In this document: piece after piece, positions 7,878-17,277 of the stretch | Layout: every line of letters begins with the position of its first letter | Position numbering within the stretch: the first letter of the stretch is position 1 | Assembly: GCF_022479115.1 (NCBI RefSeq) | Contig: NZ_CP092497.1 | Location: 3,286,001-3,350,000, forward strand | DNA length: 64,000 bases | Source of the DNA: Amycolatopsis sp. EV170708-02-1 | GTDB lineage: Bacteria > Actinomycetota > Actinomycetes > Mycobacteriales > Pseudonocardiaceae | Direction of reading: 5' to 3' | The notes under the pieces: model-generated | What the model saw: only the letters and a program-made list of their open reading frames with translations | What the model was told of the DNA's origin: nothing | The model's database searches: none | Translations under genes and position numbers: made by a program

Positions 7878-8869
7878 GACTCCCCCTCACCGTCTACAGT
7901 GGACTCCGGCTGGGTCAGCCGGGCGAACAGGTCCTCCAGGCCGGTGCGCGCCCGCGCCGCCTCGTGCACGGCCACCCCGGCCGTCACCAGATGACGCAGC
8001 ACGTCGGGGGCCTCGGCGGCGGTGAGGTCCACGCGGACGCCGTCCGGGGTGAGCCTGCTGCCGATCCTGTTCTCCCGCAACGTCTCCACCGCGAGTTCGG
8101 CGTCCGGCGTCCGCACCAGCAGCGCCGCGTTCCCCGATTCCAGCAGCTCCGAGAGCTCGCCCTGGGCGATCACGTTCCCGGACTGGAGCACCGCGACATG
8201 CGTGCAGGTCGCCTCGACCTCGGCCAGCAGATGCGACGACACCAGCACGGTGACGCCGTCGGCGTGCAGTTCGGCGATGATCCGCCGGATCTCCCGCGTC
8301 CCCGCCGGGTCGAGGCCGTTGGTCGGCTCGTCGAGCACGACCATCCGCCGCGGCACGAGCAGCGCGCTCGCCAGCCCCATCCGCTGCTTCATCCCCAGCG
8401 AATACCCCTTGTAGCGCCGGGTGGCGGCGTCGGTCAGCCCGACGCGCTCAAGCGCCGCGTCGACCGCTCCGGGGATCCCGGCCGAGGCCAGCCTCGGTTC
8501 GGCCGCGGCCACGCGCAGCAGGTTCTCCCGCCCGGAGAGAAAAGGGTGGAAACCCGGCCCTTCGACGAGCGCGCCGACGTCGGGCAGCGCGTGCGCCGCC
8601 TCGTCGGGCATCTTCTTGCCGAAGAGTTCGACCTCGCCCTCGGTGGGCCGCACGAGACCGAGCAGCATCCGGATGGTCGTCGTCTTGCCCGAACCGTTGG
8701 GGCCGAGCATCCCCAGCACGGCGCCTTCGGGAACGTCGAGATCGACGTGGTCCACGGCCACCGTGCGGCCGTAGACCTTGCGCAGGCCCCTGGTGCGGGC
8801 CGCCATGGGTACCGCCGGAGCGGACGCCTCCTGGGAGGCGTCCGTCCCGGCTTCGAACGTGGTGGTCAC
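7874..8869 (-). CDS. ABC exporter ATP-binding protein (DrrA/CcmA type)
   Basis: 331 aa. Walker A GPNGSGKTT near residue 56, the YSLGMKQRMGLA variant signature usual for drug/antibiotic or lipid exporters, Walker B MVVLDEPTNGLD and the switch VSSHLLAEVE. A C-terminal domain of about 90 residues follows, as in DrrA-like proteins. It overlaps both neighbours by 4 bp (the LolA-like gene upstream and the permease downstream), giving a tightly coupled operon of three. With a LolA-like protein as first gene, an envelope lipid or lipoprotein substrate is possible, but this is inference. Confidence 0.9.
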   Translation of the reverse strand: MTTTFEAGTDASQEASAPAVPMAARTRGLRKVYGRTVAVDHVDLDVPEGAVLGMLGPNGSGKTTTIRMLLGLVRPTEGEVELFGKKMPDEAAHALPDVGALVEGPGFHPFLSGRENLLRVAAAEPRLASAGIPGAVDAALERVGLTDAATRRYKGYSLGMKQRMGLASALLVPRRMVVLDEPTNGLDPAGTREIRRIIAELHADGVTVLVSSHLLAEVEATCTHVAVLQSGNVIAQGELSELLESGNAALLVRTPDAELAVETLRENRIGSRLTPDGVRVDLTAAEAPDVLRHLVTAGVAVHEAARARTGLEDLFARLTQPESTVDGEGES

Positions 8870-9951
8870 TTCGCGGCCAAGGCCTCGAAGAGGACCTGCT
8901 CCGGCACCGCGCCGACGGCGTAACGGCCGTCGTCGGTCAGCACGCCGCTGCCGACCTTGGTGGTCACCAGCCAGCCGCTGCCCCAGGCACCGCTGACCGG
9001 CTTGGCGAACCGCGAAAGCAGCGCCTTCGGGTCGACCTGGCGGCCTTCCTCGTCCTTGGCCTGGCCGGCCTTGGCCAGCGCGTCGGCCGGGATCTTGCCC
9101 GTGATCGCGGTGTCCCAGCCGTCGCCGACGACCTTGAGGTCGGACTTCGCCTGCTCGGCCAGCTCACGGTTCTTCGGGTCGACCTCGGCGGTCTTCTCGG
9201 TCACCTTCGCGCCCTTCGGCGGGGTGAACTCGAAGTTCGACGCGGGCTGGGCCGCGAAGTTGATCTCGCTGAACGAGACCTCCAGTGCCGGGGACGAGGT
9301 GCCGTTCGCCAGCACCGTGACGCGCAGCGGCAGCCGGGTCTGGTCGTCGATCGCGACGCGGATCTCGCGCAGGAGCGTCCGCTCGGTCGGCTTCGGGGTC
9401 AGCACCAGTTCGTACGCGGACCGGTTCGCCACCGAGGCCGTCCCGCTGACGGCGATCGTGCTGCTCTCGCGCACCTTGCCGAGCAGTTCCGACGCCACCG
9501 TCGCCGGGTCGACGTCCTTGCTCTTTTCCCGGTGCTCCTTGGCCAGCCCGTCCGGGATGGTCACCTTGGTGGCCGAGTTGTCCTTGGAGCTGTACTCCCA
9601 GACGGTCTGGCCGTTCCGGACGATGGTCTGCTGGCTGGAGCCCTCGGTGAGCGAAACCTTGCTCTTGCCCGCGCCGTCGGTCGAAATCTGCGCCGAGTCG
9701 ACGTCGAGCGCCGAGACCCCGGGCAGGGTGCTGCCGACCTGCGGCAGGCCGAGGTCGTTGCTGACCTTGACCTTCCCGTCGAACGCCGACGGCTTCGCGT
9801 TGAGCGTCGACTGCACCAGCTCTTCGGCGCTGATCTGCGGCAGGACGGGCGCGTCGCCCGCGGTGGCCGGCATCGCGACGACGGCGAGCCCGCCGACGCC
9901 GAGCGCCGTACCCACCACCGCCGCGGTGAGGGCCTTCCTCTTCGGATCCAT
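8866..9951 (-). CDS. LolA/RseB-fold exported protein, first gene of an ABC exporter operon
   Basis: 361 aa. A positively charged start (MDPKRKALTAAVVGTALG) and hydrophobic stretch ending PATAG form a signal peptide or anchor. The mature part has the beta-rich pattern of the outer-membrane-lipoprotein-carrier / sigma-E regulator superfamily: VWEYSSKDNSATK, YELVLTPKP, REIRVAIDDQTRLPLRVTVLANG, FSEINFAAQPASNFEFTPPKG. In Gram-positive actinomycetes these proteins have no Lol pathway; lipid carriage or stress sensing is proposed. It is divergent from a two-component system (about 140 bp between starts), which probably controls the operon. Confidence 0.8.
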   Translation of the reverse strand: MDPKRKALTAAVVGTALGVGGLAVVAMPATAGDAPVLPQISAEELVQSTLNAKPSAFDGKVKVSNDLGLPQVGSTLPGVSALDVDSAQISTDGAGKSKVSLTEGSSQQTIVRNGQTVWEYSSKDNSATKVTIPDGLAKEHREKSKDVDPATVASELLGKVRESSTIAVSGTASVANRSAYELVLTPKPTERTLLREIRVAIDDQTRLPLRVTVLANGTSSPALEVSFSEINFAAQPASNFEFTPPKGAKVTEKTAEVDPKNRELAEQAKSDLKVVGDGWDTAITGKIPADALAKAGQAKDEEGRQVDPKALLSRFAKPVSGAWGSGWLVTTKVGSGVLTDDGRYAVGAVPEQVLFEALAAK

Positions 9952-10094
9952 GCTGTCTCTCCCTGTTTCCCCGAACCCCAGTGTGCTCGGGTCTTGGCGA
10001 CAACGCTTCCCCGGAAACGCTGAGACACCACTCAGACTCCGCCCCGCGGCTGAGATGGCGCTGAGAGGTCGCGCGTGAGCTGGTGAAAGCGTGA

Positions 10095-10823
10095 ATGATG
10101 AAGGGCGTGAAACCTCGAGTACTGGTGGTCGACGACGAGCCCGGCGTGCGCAAGGCGTTGCAGCGGGGGCTGCGCGCCGAAGACATGGACGTGGTCACGG
10201 CGGCCGACGGGCCCAGCGGCCTGCGGCTCGCGCAGACGGGCTCCTTCGACGTCGTCCTGCTCGACATCATGCTTCCGGGGCTTTCCGGCTACCGCGTGCT
10301 CGAACGGCTGCGCGCGCTCGGCGTCACCACGCCGGTGCTGATGATCTCGGCGAAGGACGGCGAGGTCGATCAGGCCGACGGCCTCGACCTCGGCGCCGAC
10401 GGCTACCTCGTGAAGCCGTTCTCGTTCGTCGTACTGGTGGCGCAGGTGCGCGCGGTGCTGCGGCGGGCGTCGCCGGACGGGACGCGCGGACCGCTGCGCA
10501 TCGGCGCGCTCGAAGTCGACCGGAGCCTGCGGCAGGTCCGCTACGACGGCGTCGACGTGGCGTTCAGCCCCCGTGAGTTCGCGCTGCTGGAGGTGCTGGC
10601 CGGCCGGGCCGGGACGGTCGTCACCAAGGACGAGCTGTTGCGCGCCGTCTGGGGCGACGAACAGGCCGCGACCCGCAACGTCGTCGAGGTCTACGTCGGC
10701 TACGTGCGCCGCAAACTCGACGCGGTCGGCGCGGGCGCGCTGGTCAGGACCGTGCGCGGGCACGGATACCTGGCTTCGGATCCGCAGCTCGACGAAGTGA
10801 TCGCCCCGGCGGGACAGGGGTGA
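10095..10823 (+). CDS. OmpR/PhoB family response regulator
   Basis: 242 aa. Receiver domain with acidic pair Asp13/Asp14, phospho-acceptor Asp57 in LLDIMLPG, and the SAK and KPF residues of the switch face. The C-terminal winged helix (about residues 135-232) contains FSPREFALLEVLAGRAG and VVEVYVGYVRRKLDAVG. Start codon is uncertain: ATG 10095, ATG 10098 or GTG 10110 all give a full receiver. It overlaps the kinase gene by 4 bp and is divergent from the LolA-like/ABC exporter operon, its most likely target. Confidence 0.93.
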   Translation: MMKGVKPRVLVVDDEPGVRKALQRGLRAEDMDVVTAADGPSGLRLAQTGSFDVVLLDIMLPGLSGYRVLERLRALGVTTPVLMISAKDGEVDQADGLDLGADGYLVKPFSFVVLVAQVRAVLRRASPDGTRGPLRIGALEVDRSLRQVRYDGVDVAFSPREFALLEVLAGRAGTVVTKDELLRAVWGDEQAATRNVVEVYVGYVRRKLDAVGAGALVRTVRGHGYLASDPQLDEVIAPAGQG

Positions 10824-12148
10824 TCGGCTCGCCGTCTTGGTGGCGCCGCCGCTCGCTCCAGGTCCGGATCACCCTGCTCGCGGCCACGGTCACGCTCGGC
10901 TTCCTGCTCGGGCTGGCGGCGGTCGCCGGGGACAATCTGCAGCCGCTGCTCATCGGCTCGGTCGACGACGAACTGAGCGCTCAGCTGGAGACCGCGAAGG
11001 CCGACGTCTCGGCCGGGCGGACGCCCTCGGGGTCGGCGGTCACCGTCCGCGTCCTCGACACCGCCGGCGGGCCGGTGGACGGCCTGCCGCCCGCGAACCT
11101 CGGGCCTACGGACATCCGGGCGCTGAAGGCGGGCGAACCGGTCACGACCGGCGGCGAGCACAGCTGGCGCTGGGCGGGCACGGTCGTCACCGCACCCGAC
11201 GGGCAGCAGCGGCTCGTCGTCGCGGGCGCGGGCTTGGTCGGCTTCGCGACGGCCGTGCACTCCGGCGGGTTGTGGCTGTTCGTCGTCGCGTCCGTGGGCG
11301 CGGTGGCCGCGGGGATCGCGACGTGGCTGCTCGTGCGGTTCGCCCTGCGGCCGGTGGCACGGATGCGCGGCTCGGTGCGGGCGCTCCCGCCGGGCGCGCG
11401 GCTGCCGCTGCCGGATTCGCACGACGAGCTCCGCGCGCTGGCCGAGGAGTTCAACGCGCTGCTGGCGCGGCAGGAGGAGGGTGCCGACCGGCTCCGGCGG
11501 TTCACCGGTGACGCCGCGCACGAGCTCCGCTCGCCGGTCGCGTCGATCCGCGTGCAGGCCGAGGTCGCCGTCGCCAATCCCGATCCCGACCTCTCGCAGG
11601 AGACGCTTTCCGACATCCTGGAGGAGGCGGAACGGCTTTCCGCGCTGCTCGACGGGCTGCTGGCGCTGGCGAGGTCGGACGCGGGGGAGGTCCCGCCCGC
11701 GGAACCGGTCGAGCTGGTGAGCGAGGTGCGGGCCGCGGTCGCGCGGATGCCCGCCGGCGCACCCGAGATCCGGGTGAGCGGCACGGTCGGGACGGCGTGG
11801 GCGCTGGCCACGCACGCCGAGGTCGAGCTGGTGCTGAGCAACCTGCTGCGCAACGCCTGCCGGTACGCGCGGAGCGAGATCGTGGTGTCGGTGCTCGCGG
11901 CGCGGTCCACCGTGCGGGTGGTGGTCGACGACGACGGGCCGGGCGTCGCGCCGGAGCACCGGGAACGGGTCTTCGACCGCTTCTACCGCGTGTCCGATTC
12001 GCGGGCCCGGTCCTCCGGCGGCACCGGGCTGGGGCTGGCGATGGTCGCGGAGGCCGTCCGGCGCCGCGGAGGCCGCGTCCGCGTCGGCGAGTCACCCGAT
12101 GGCGGCGCTCGGTTCCAGGTCGTGTGGCAGGCGGCCCGCCCTCAGTAA
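10820..12148 (+). CDS. Sensor histidine kinase
   Basis: 442 aa. Two membrane spans (about residues 12-35 and 145-170) flank a roughly 110-residue external sensor region, followed by HAMP, a dimerisation domain with phospho-acceptor His234 in DAAHELRSPVAS, and the ATPase domain with N box NLLRNACRYA, G1 DDDGPGV and G2 GGTGLGLAM. Start GTG 10820 overlaps the regulator stop. With the divergent LolA-like/ABC operon this forms an envelope-sensing module in my reading; the signal is unknown. Confidence 0.93.
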   Translation: MIGSPSWWRRRSLQVRITLLAATVTLGFLLGLAAVAGDNLQPLLIGSVDDELSAQLETAKADVSAGRTPSGSAVTVRVLDTAGGPVDGLPPANLGPTDIRALKAGEPVTTGGEHSWRWAGTVVTAPDGQQRLVVAGAGLVGFATAVHSGGLWLFVVASVGAVAAGIATWLLVRFALRPVARMRGSVRALPPGARLPLPDSHDELRALAEEFNALLARQEEGADRLRRFTGDAAHELRSPVASIRVQAEVAVANPDPDLSQETLSDILEEAERLSALLDGLLALARSDAGEVPPAEPVELVSEVRAAVARMPAGAPEIRVSGTVGTAWALATHAEVELVLSNLLRNACRYARSEIVVSVLAARSTVRVVVDDDGPGVAPEHRERVFDRFYRVSDSRARSSGGTGLGLAMVAEAVRRRGGRVRVGESPDGGARFQVVWQAARPQ

Positions 12149-12170
12149 GGGTTCGCCGCGCTCCAGAGAG

Positions 12171-12293
12171 GCCGACACGCGTGATCGGAGAGACGGCACG
12201 CGTGCTTGGACGGACGACACGCGTGCGGCACGATTCCGCCGCCGTGTCGTCCGTCTGATCACGCGTGCCGTCCCCTTGACCACGTGTGCGGTC
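12171..12293. repeat. 21-bp repeat array, three forward plus three inverted units
   Basis: Forward units start at 12171, 12192 and 12213, each exactly 21 bp with a core near CACGCGTG. Inverted units follow at 12231-12251, 12252-12272 and 12273-12293. The centre is at CGA/TTCCG. The array fills almost the whole gap between the kinase and the Nudix gene. Similar 21-bp arrays lie at 23310-23437 and 37776-37838. It could fold into a long imperfect hairpin or be a phased protein-binding array. Confidence 0.8.
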
Positions 12294-12319
12294 CATCCGG
12301 TCACACCCGGTCGTAGGGT

Positions 12320-12715
12320 GTGCGCGTGGTGATCGTGGGCGCCGCCATCGTGCGGGACGGACAGTTGCTGGCGCAGCAGCGGGCTTGGCCCGCCGACCAC
12401 GCCGGGCAATGGGAGCTGCCGGGCGGGCGGGTCGAGGACGGCGAAAGCGACGAGGCCGCCTTGGCGCGGGAATGCCTGGAGGAACTGGACGTCGCCGTGA
12501 CGGTCGCGGGCCGGGTCGGCGAAGACGTGCCGCTGCCGAAGGGGAAGGTGCTGCGGATCTACGCGGCTTCCCTGGTCAGCGCGGGGGACGAGCCGCGGGC
12601 GGTGGAGCACAAGGACGTCCGGTGGATCTCCGCGCGCGAACTCGACGACCTCGACTGGCTGCCCGCCGACCGCGTCCTCCTTCCCGCCCTGCAAGCCCTG
12701 CTCACAAGTCCGTGA
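12320..12715 (+). CDS. Nudix hydrolase (MutT-like nucleoside triphosphate pyrophosphohydrolase)
   Basis: 131 aa. The Nudix box occupies residues 35-58 (GGRVEDGESDEAALAREC then LEELDV), with the metal-binding REXXEE glutamates present; the usual Gly after EEL is Asp here, a tolerated change. WELPGG before the box and VRWISARELDDLDWLPAD after it match the small MutT/CTP-pyrophosphohydrolase group that clears oxidised or non-canonical dNTPs. The start region overlaps the end of the 21-bp repeat gap; ATG 12320 is the only start giving the first beta strand (VVIVGAAIVRDG). The stop lies inside a terminator palindrome. Confidence 0.88.
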   Translation: MRVVIVGAAIVRDGQLLAQQRAWPADHAGQWELPGGRVEDGESDEAALARECLEELDVAVTVAGRVGEDVPLPKGKVLRIYAASLVSAGDEPRAVEHKDVRWISARELDDLDWLPADRVLLPALQALLTSP

Positions 12716-12760
12716 GGGCCTCCTTCCCTACTTTGAAAGTACGGAAGGAGGCCCTCACGG
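12710..12760. terminator. Perfect 18-bp inverted repeat terminator overlapping the Nudix stop codon
   Basis: Arms CCGTGAGGGCCTCCTTCC (12710-12727) and its exact complement (12743-12760) with a 15-nt loop. TGA 12713-12715 of the Nudix gene is inside the left arm. It sits between convergent genes (Nudix and trpS) and lacks a strong U tract on either side. Confidence 0.7.
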
Positions 12761-12808
12761 ATCTCGGCGTTCACGGGAGCGCCACCGGACCGCGGCGGCA
12801 CGAGAACT

Positions 12809-13774
<966 letters not shown>

Positions 13775-13820
13775 CTGCCTTCTTCCTTCCGGATTCGGGC
13801 CGCCCCAGGGTCCGGGCACG

Positions 13821-13845
13821 AAAAAGGCCGCCCGGTGGGGCGGCC
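13821..13845 (-). terminator. trpS leader attenuator (rho-independent terminator)
   Basis: On the minus strand GGCCGCCC, loop CACC, GGGCGGCC is followed by TTTTT: a classic intrinsic terminator, 47 nt upstream of the trpS ATG and 21 nt after the leader peptide stop. The only strong U-tract terminator seen in the window besides the one at 44382-44417. Confidence 0.9.
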
Positions 13846-13865
13846 TGGTGGTGCGCTCGTCTGGT

Positions 13866-13925
13866 TCAGCGCAGGACTTCGGGGCCGCCGGAGGGCGGCC
13901 ACCACTGGGCGTTCTGCGCGCGCAT
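13866..13925 (-). CDS. Tryptophan leader peptide (19 aa) of trpS
   Basis: ATG 13925 to TGA 13866 encodes a 19-residue peptide, MRAQNAQWWPPSGGPEVLR, with adjacent Trp codons 8 and 9 (13904-13899). A GGATGGACGG ribosome site precedes it. Consecutive Trp codons directly before an intrinsic terminator and a tryptophanyl-tRNA synthetase are the signature of ribosome-mediated attenuation: a ribosome stalled for charged tRNA-Trp would allow the antiterminator to form. The following PPSGGP segment also encodes one arm of the alternative hairpin. Confidence 0.88.
   Translation of the reverse strand: MRAQNAQWWPPSGGPEVLR
13883..13900 (-). promoter_or_regulatory. Alternative (pause/antiterminator) hairpin of the trpS leader
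   Basis: On the minus strand GGCCGCC (13900-13894) pairs with GGCGGCC (13889-13883). The 5' arm begins at the second Trp codon, so a ribosome stalled there would block it. The freed 3' arm GGCGGCC is complementary to GGCCGCC at the 5' side of the terminator (13845-13839), which would give an antiterminator. Confidence 0.75.
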
Positions 13926-13946
13926 CCGTCCATCCTACCGAGCCGT

Positions 13947-14012
13947 CCGCGTTTCGTCCTCTGGACGCGGTGGTTCGACGTCGAACCACCGCATCCAGAG
14001 GACGAAACGCGG
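13947..14012. repeat. 66-bp near-perfect palindrome in the trpS/YciI divergent region
   Basis: Left arm 13947-13978 and right arm 13981-14012 are 32 bp each with one mismatch, separated by 2 bp. The arms contain GTTTCGTCCTCTGGACGCGG, a motif that reappears in related form at about 37855-37880 and twice at 52693-52747. It lies between divergent genes rather than after a gene, so a plain terminator role is not obvious. Confidence 0.8.
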
Positions 14013-14119
14013 CGTGGAACGAGGAGCGAGTCACTCATTCCGGGCACAGCGCGTCAACACTTCATATCGGCCGGGGCAGTACGTCCGTCATATTGGCGAT
14101 CCGGGTCTACCTTCAACAC

Positions 14120-14419
14120 ATGTTTGTCGTCCTGCTGACCTACACCGCGCCCATCGAAGAAATCGACTACGTGCTCCCGGATCACGCCGACTGGCTGACC
14201 AAACAGTACGAACACGGCAATTTCCTCGCCTCCGGCAGGCGCAACCCGCGCATCGGCGGCGTGATCATCACCAAGCCCATGGCCAGGGGAAAGCTGGACG
14301 CGATCCTCGCGACCGACCCCTTCTCGATCAAGCACATGGCCGCCTACGAGGTGATCGAGTTCTCCCCGACCCGCACCGCGCCGGAACTGCGGGCGATCAA
14401 TGAGGCGGTGGTGCATTGA
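14120..14419 (+). CDS. YciI family protein
   Basis: 99 aa ferredoxin-like alpha/beta fold: MFVVLLTYTAPIEEID, HADWLTKQYEHGNFLASGRR, GGVIITKPMARGKLDAILATDPF and AAYEVIEFSP follow the YciI pattern. The conserved His of the family is in DHADWL (about residue 23), with Asp at DPF. YciI domains are dimeric and linked to small-molecule hydrolysis or dehydrochlorination, but the role of stand-alone members is unknown. No clear ribosome site precedes ATG 14120. It is divergent from trpS and convergent with the Cys-rich small gene. Confidence 0.85.
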   Translation: MFVVLLTYTAPIEEIDYVLPDHADWLTKQYEHGNFLASGRRNPRIGGVIITKPMARGKLDAILATDPFSIKHMAAYEVIEFSPTRTAPELRAINEAVVH

Positions 14420-14426
14420 CGATCTT

Positions 14427-14585
14427 CTAAGCGGCCTTCGCGATCTTCGTCTTCGCCTTTTTCAGTGCGAGGACGGGGCATTTGCCGCACCGCGACTTCG
14501 ACCGGCAGCATTTCTTCTTGACCTTGCCGGACTTCATCCATTTGCGCACGAGCTTGTGCGGGTCGTCGGGTAGTTTCTTGCCCAC
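14427..14585 (-). CDS. Small basic Cys-rich protein (52 aa), probably metal-binding, iron-box linked
   Basis: GTG 14585 to TAG 14427, with AAGGAGCG as ribosome site. The product is very basic with a cluster of four cysteines, KKKCCRSKSRCGKCPVL (about residues 23-39), preceded by KLPDDPHKLVRKWMKSG and followed by a Lys/Ala-rich tail. The CC-x5-C-x2-C spacing suggests a small zinc or iron site. An IdeR/DtxR-like box starts 41 bp upstream, so iron control is likely. I recognise it only as a small conserved-looking actinobacterial type with no known function. Confidence 0.7.
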   Translation of the reverse strand: MGKKLPDDPHKLVRKWMKSGKVKKKCCRSKSRCGKCPVLALKKAKTKIAKAA

Positions 14586-14625
14586 TCGCGCTCCTTCTCC
14601 GACCGGTGTCGGCGACCTCTACACG

Positions 14626-14644
14626 TTAGGTGAGCCTAACCGAT
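14626..14644. promoter_or_regulatory. IdeR/DmdR-type iron box
   Basis: TTAGGTGAGCCTAACCGAT matches 15 of 19 positions of the iron-box consensus TTAGGTTAGGCTAACCTAA, including the core dyad TTAGG/CCTAA. It lies between the divergent Cys-rich small gene (41 bp away) and typA (136 bp away). IdeR-family repressors bind such sites with ferrous iron. The nearer gene is the more likely target. Confidence 0.7.
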
Positions 14645-14780
14645 CTGGGGGCGTGGGGCTGCTCACAGTCGGGCTACAGGTATCCTGGTTTGGTCCGCGT
14701 AAGGCCAAAGTCGGCCAGGCGTGTCTCGAACGCGCGAGCGCGGGCACCACACCCGAACTTGAAACCTTTGGAGCCTTCGC

Positions 14781-16703
<1,923 letters not shown>

Positions 16704-16716
16704 CCCGCTCGGCATA

Positions 16717-16764
16717 CGCCGGAGGGCGCCTGCTCACTCACCGTGAGTAGGCGCCCTTCGGCGT
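16717..16764 (+). terminator. Hairpin terminator after typA
   Basis: CGCCGGAGGGCGCCTGCTCACTCA is followed by its near-complement ending GGCGCCCTTCGGCG, starting 14 nt after the typA stop. Long GC stem, short loop, TTTCC after. Confidence 0.8.
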
Positions 16765-17277
16765 TTCCGGCGCCGAATGCGGTCACGCACCGTATTCGAT
16801 CGAGCGTTCTTCGTTAAAGAAAGGTCCTTTCCGTACAATTCCGATGGAAAGCCGATCGCCCTTTTCGGACGGTGTTCACAACACCGGAACGGACGCGGCG
16901 GAACGACGGCGGAGCCGCCGCGCGCGCCGGTTCGAGAACGCGGATCCGGACCGCCGCGAAACAAAAGTTCCTAAATGCGTCCGGAGAGGACTCGCGATCG
17001 CGATCGTTTCGGTCGTGAATCGTCCGGTGGCGAACATTCCGCCGGGCGTTCCGGAATGTTCCGGGTTGCGGAACCGATTGCCGGAGTATCGCGCTCCGGT
17101 GCGGCCGAAAAGCCCCGGCGCGGCAGGAACCCGGAGGGGCTCCCGGACGTCCACCGGAGGAGGACGGCATCCGGTCGGGCGGCGGCCGGGCCGATATGGG
17201 AATCTCGCTGCCGAGGCCATGTCCGGCGTGATAGCTCTATGGCGACGGGGCGAGGGACAAACCAGGAGGATCCAGGC
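16765..17277 (+). other. 513-bp intergenic region upstream of the LpqW-like gene, no gene seen
   Basis: Between the typA terminator and GTG 17278. The first 80 bp are relatively AT-rich for this genome (around TTCTTCGTTAAAG) and could hold a promoter. An in-frame ATG at 16975 would extend the lipoprotein gene, but that would bury the signal peptide, so I reject it. Short GGAATGTTCCG-type hairpins lie near 17040-17065. I find no convincing CDS or RNA. Confidence 0.5.

Noticed and set aside
16975..17277. N-terminal extension of the LpqW-like gene
   Set aside because: Would put about 100 residues before the signal peptide; GTG 17278 has a strong ribosome site and a lipobox at the right distance.
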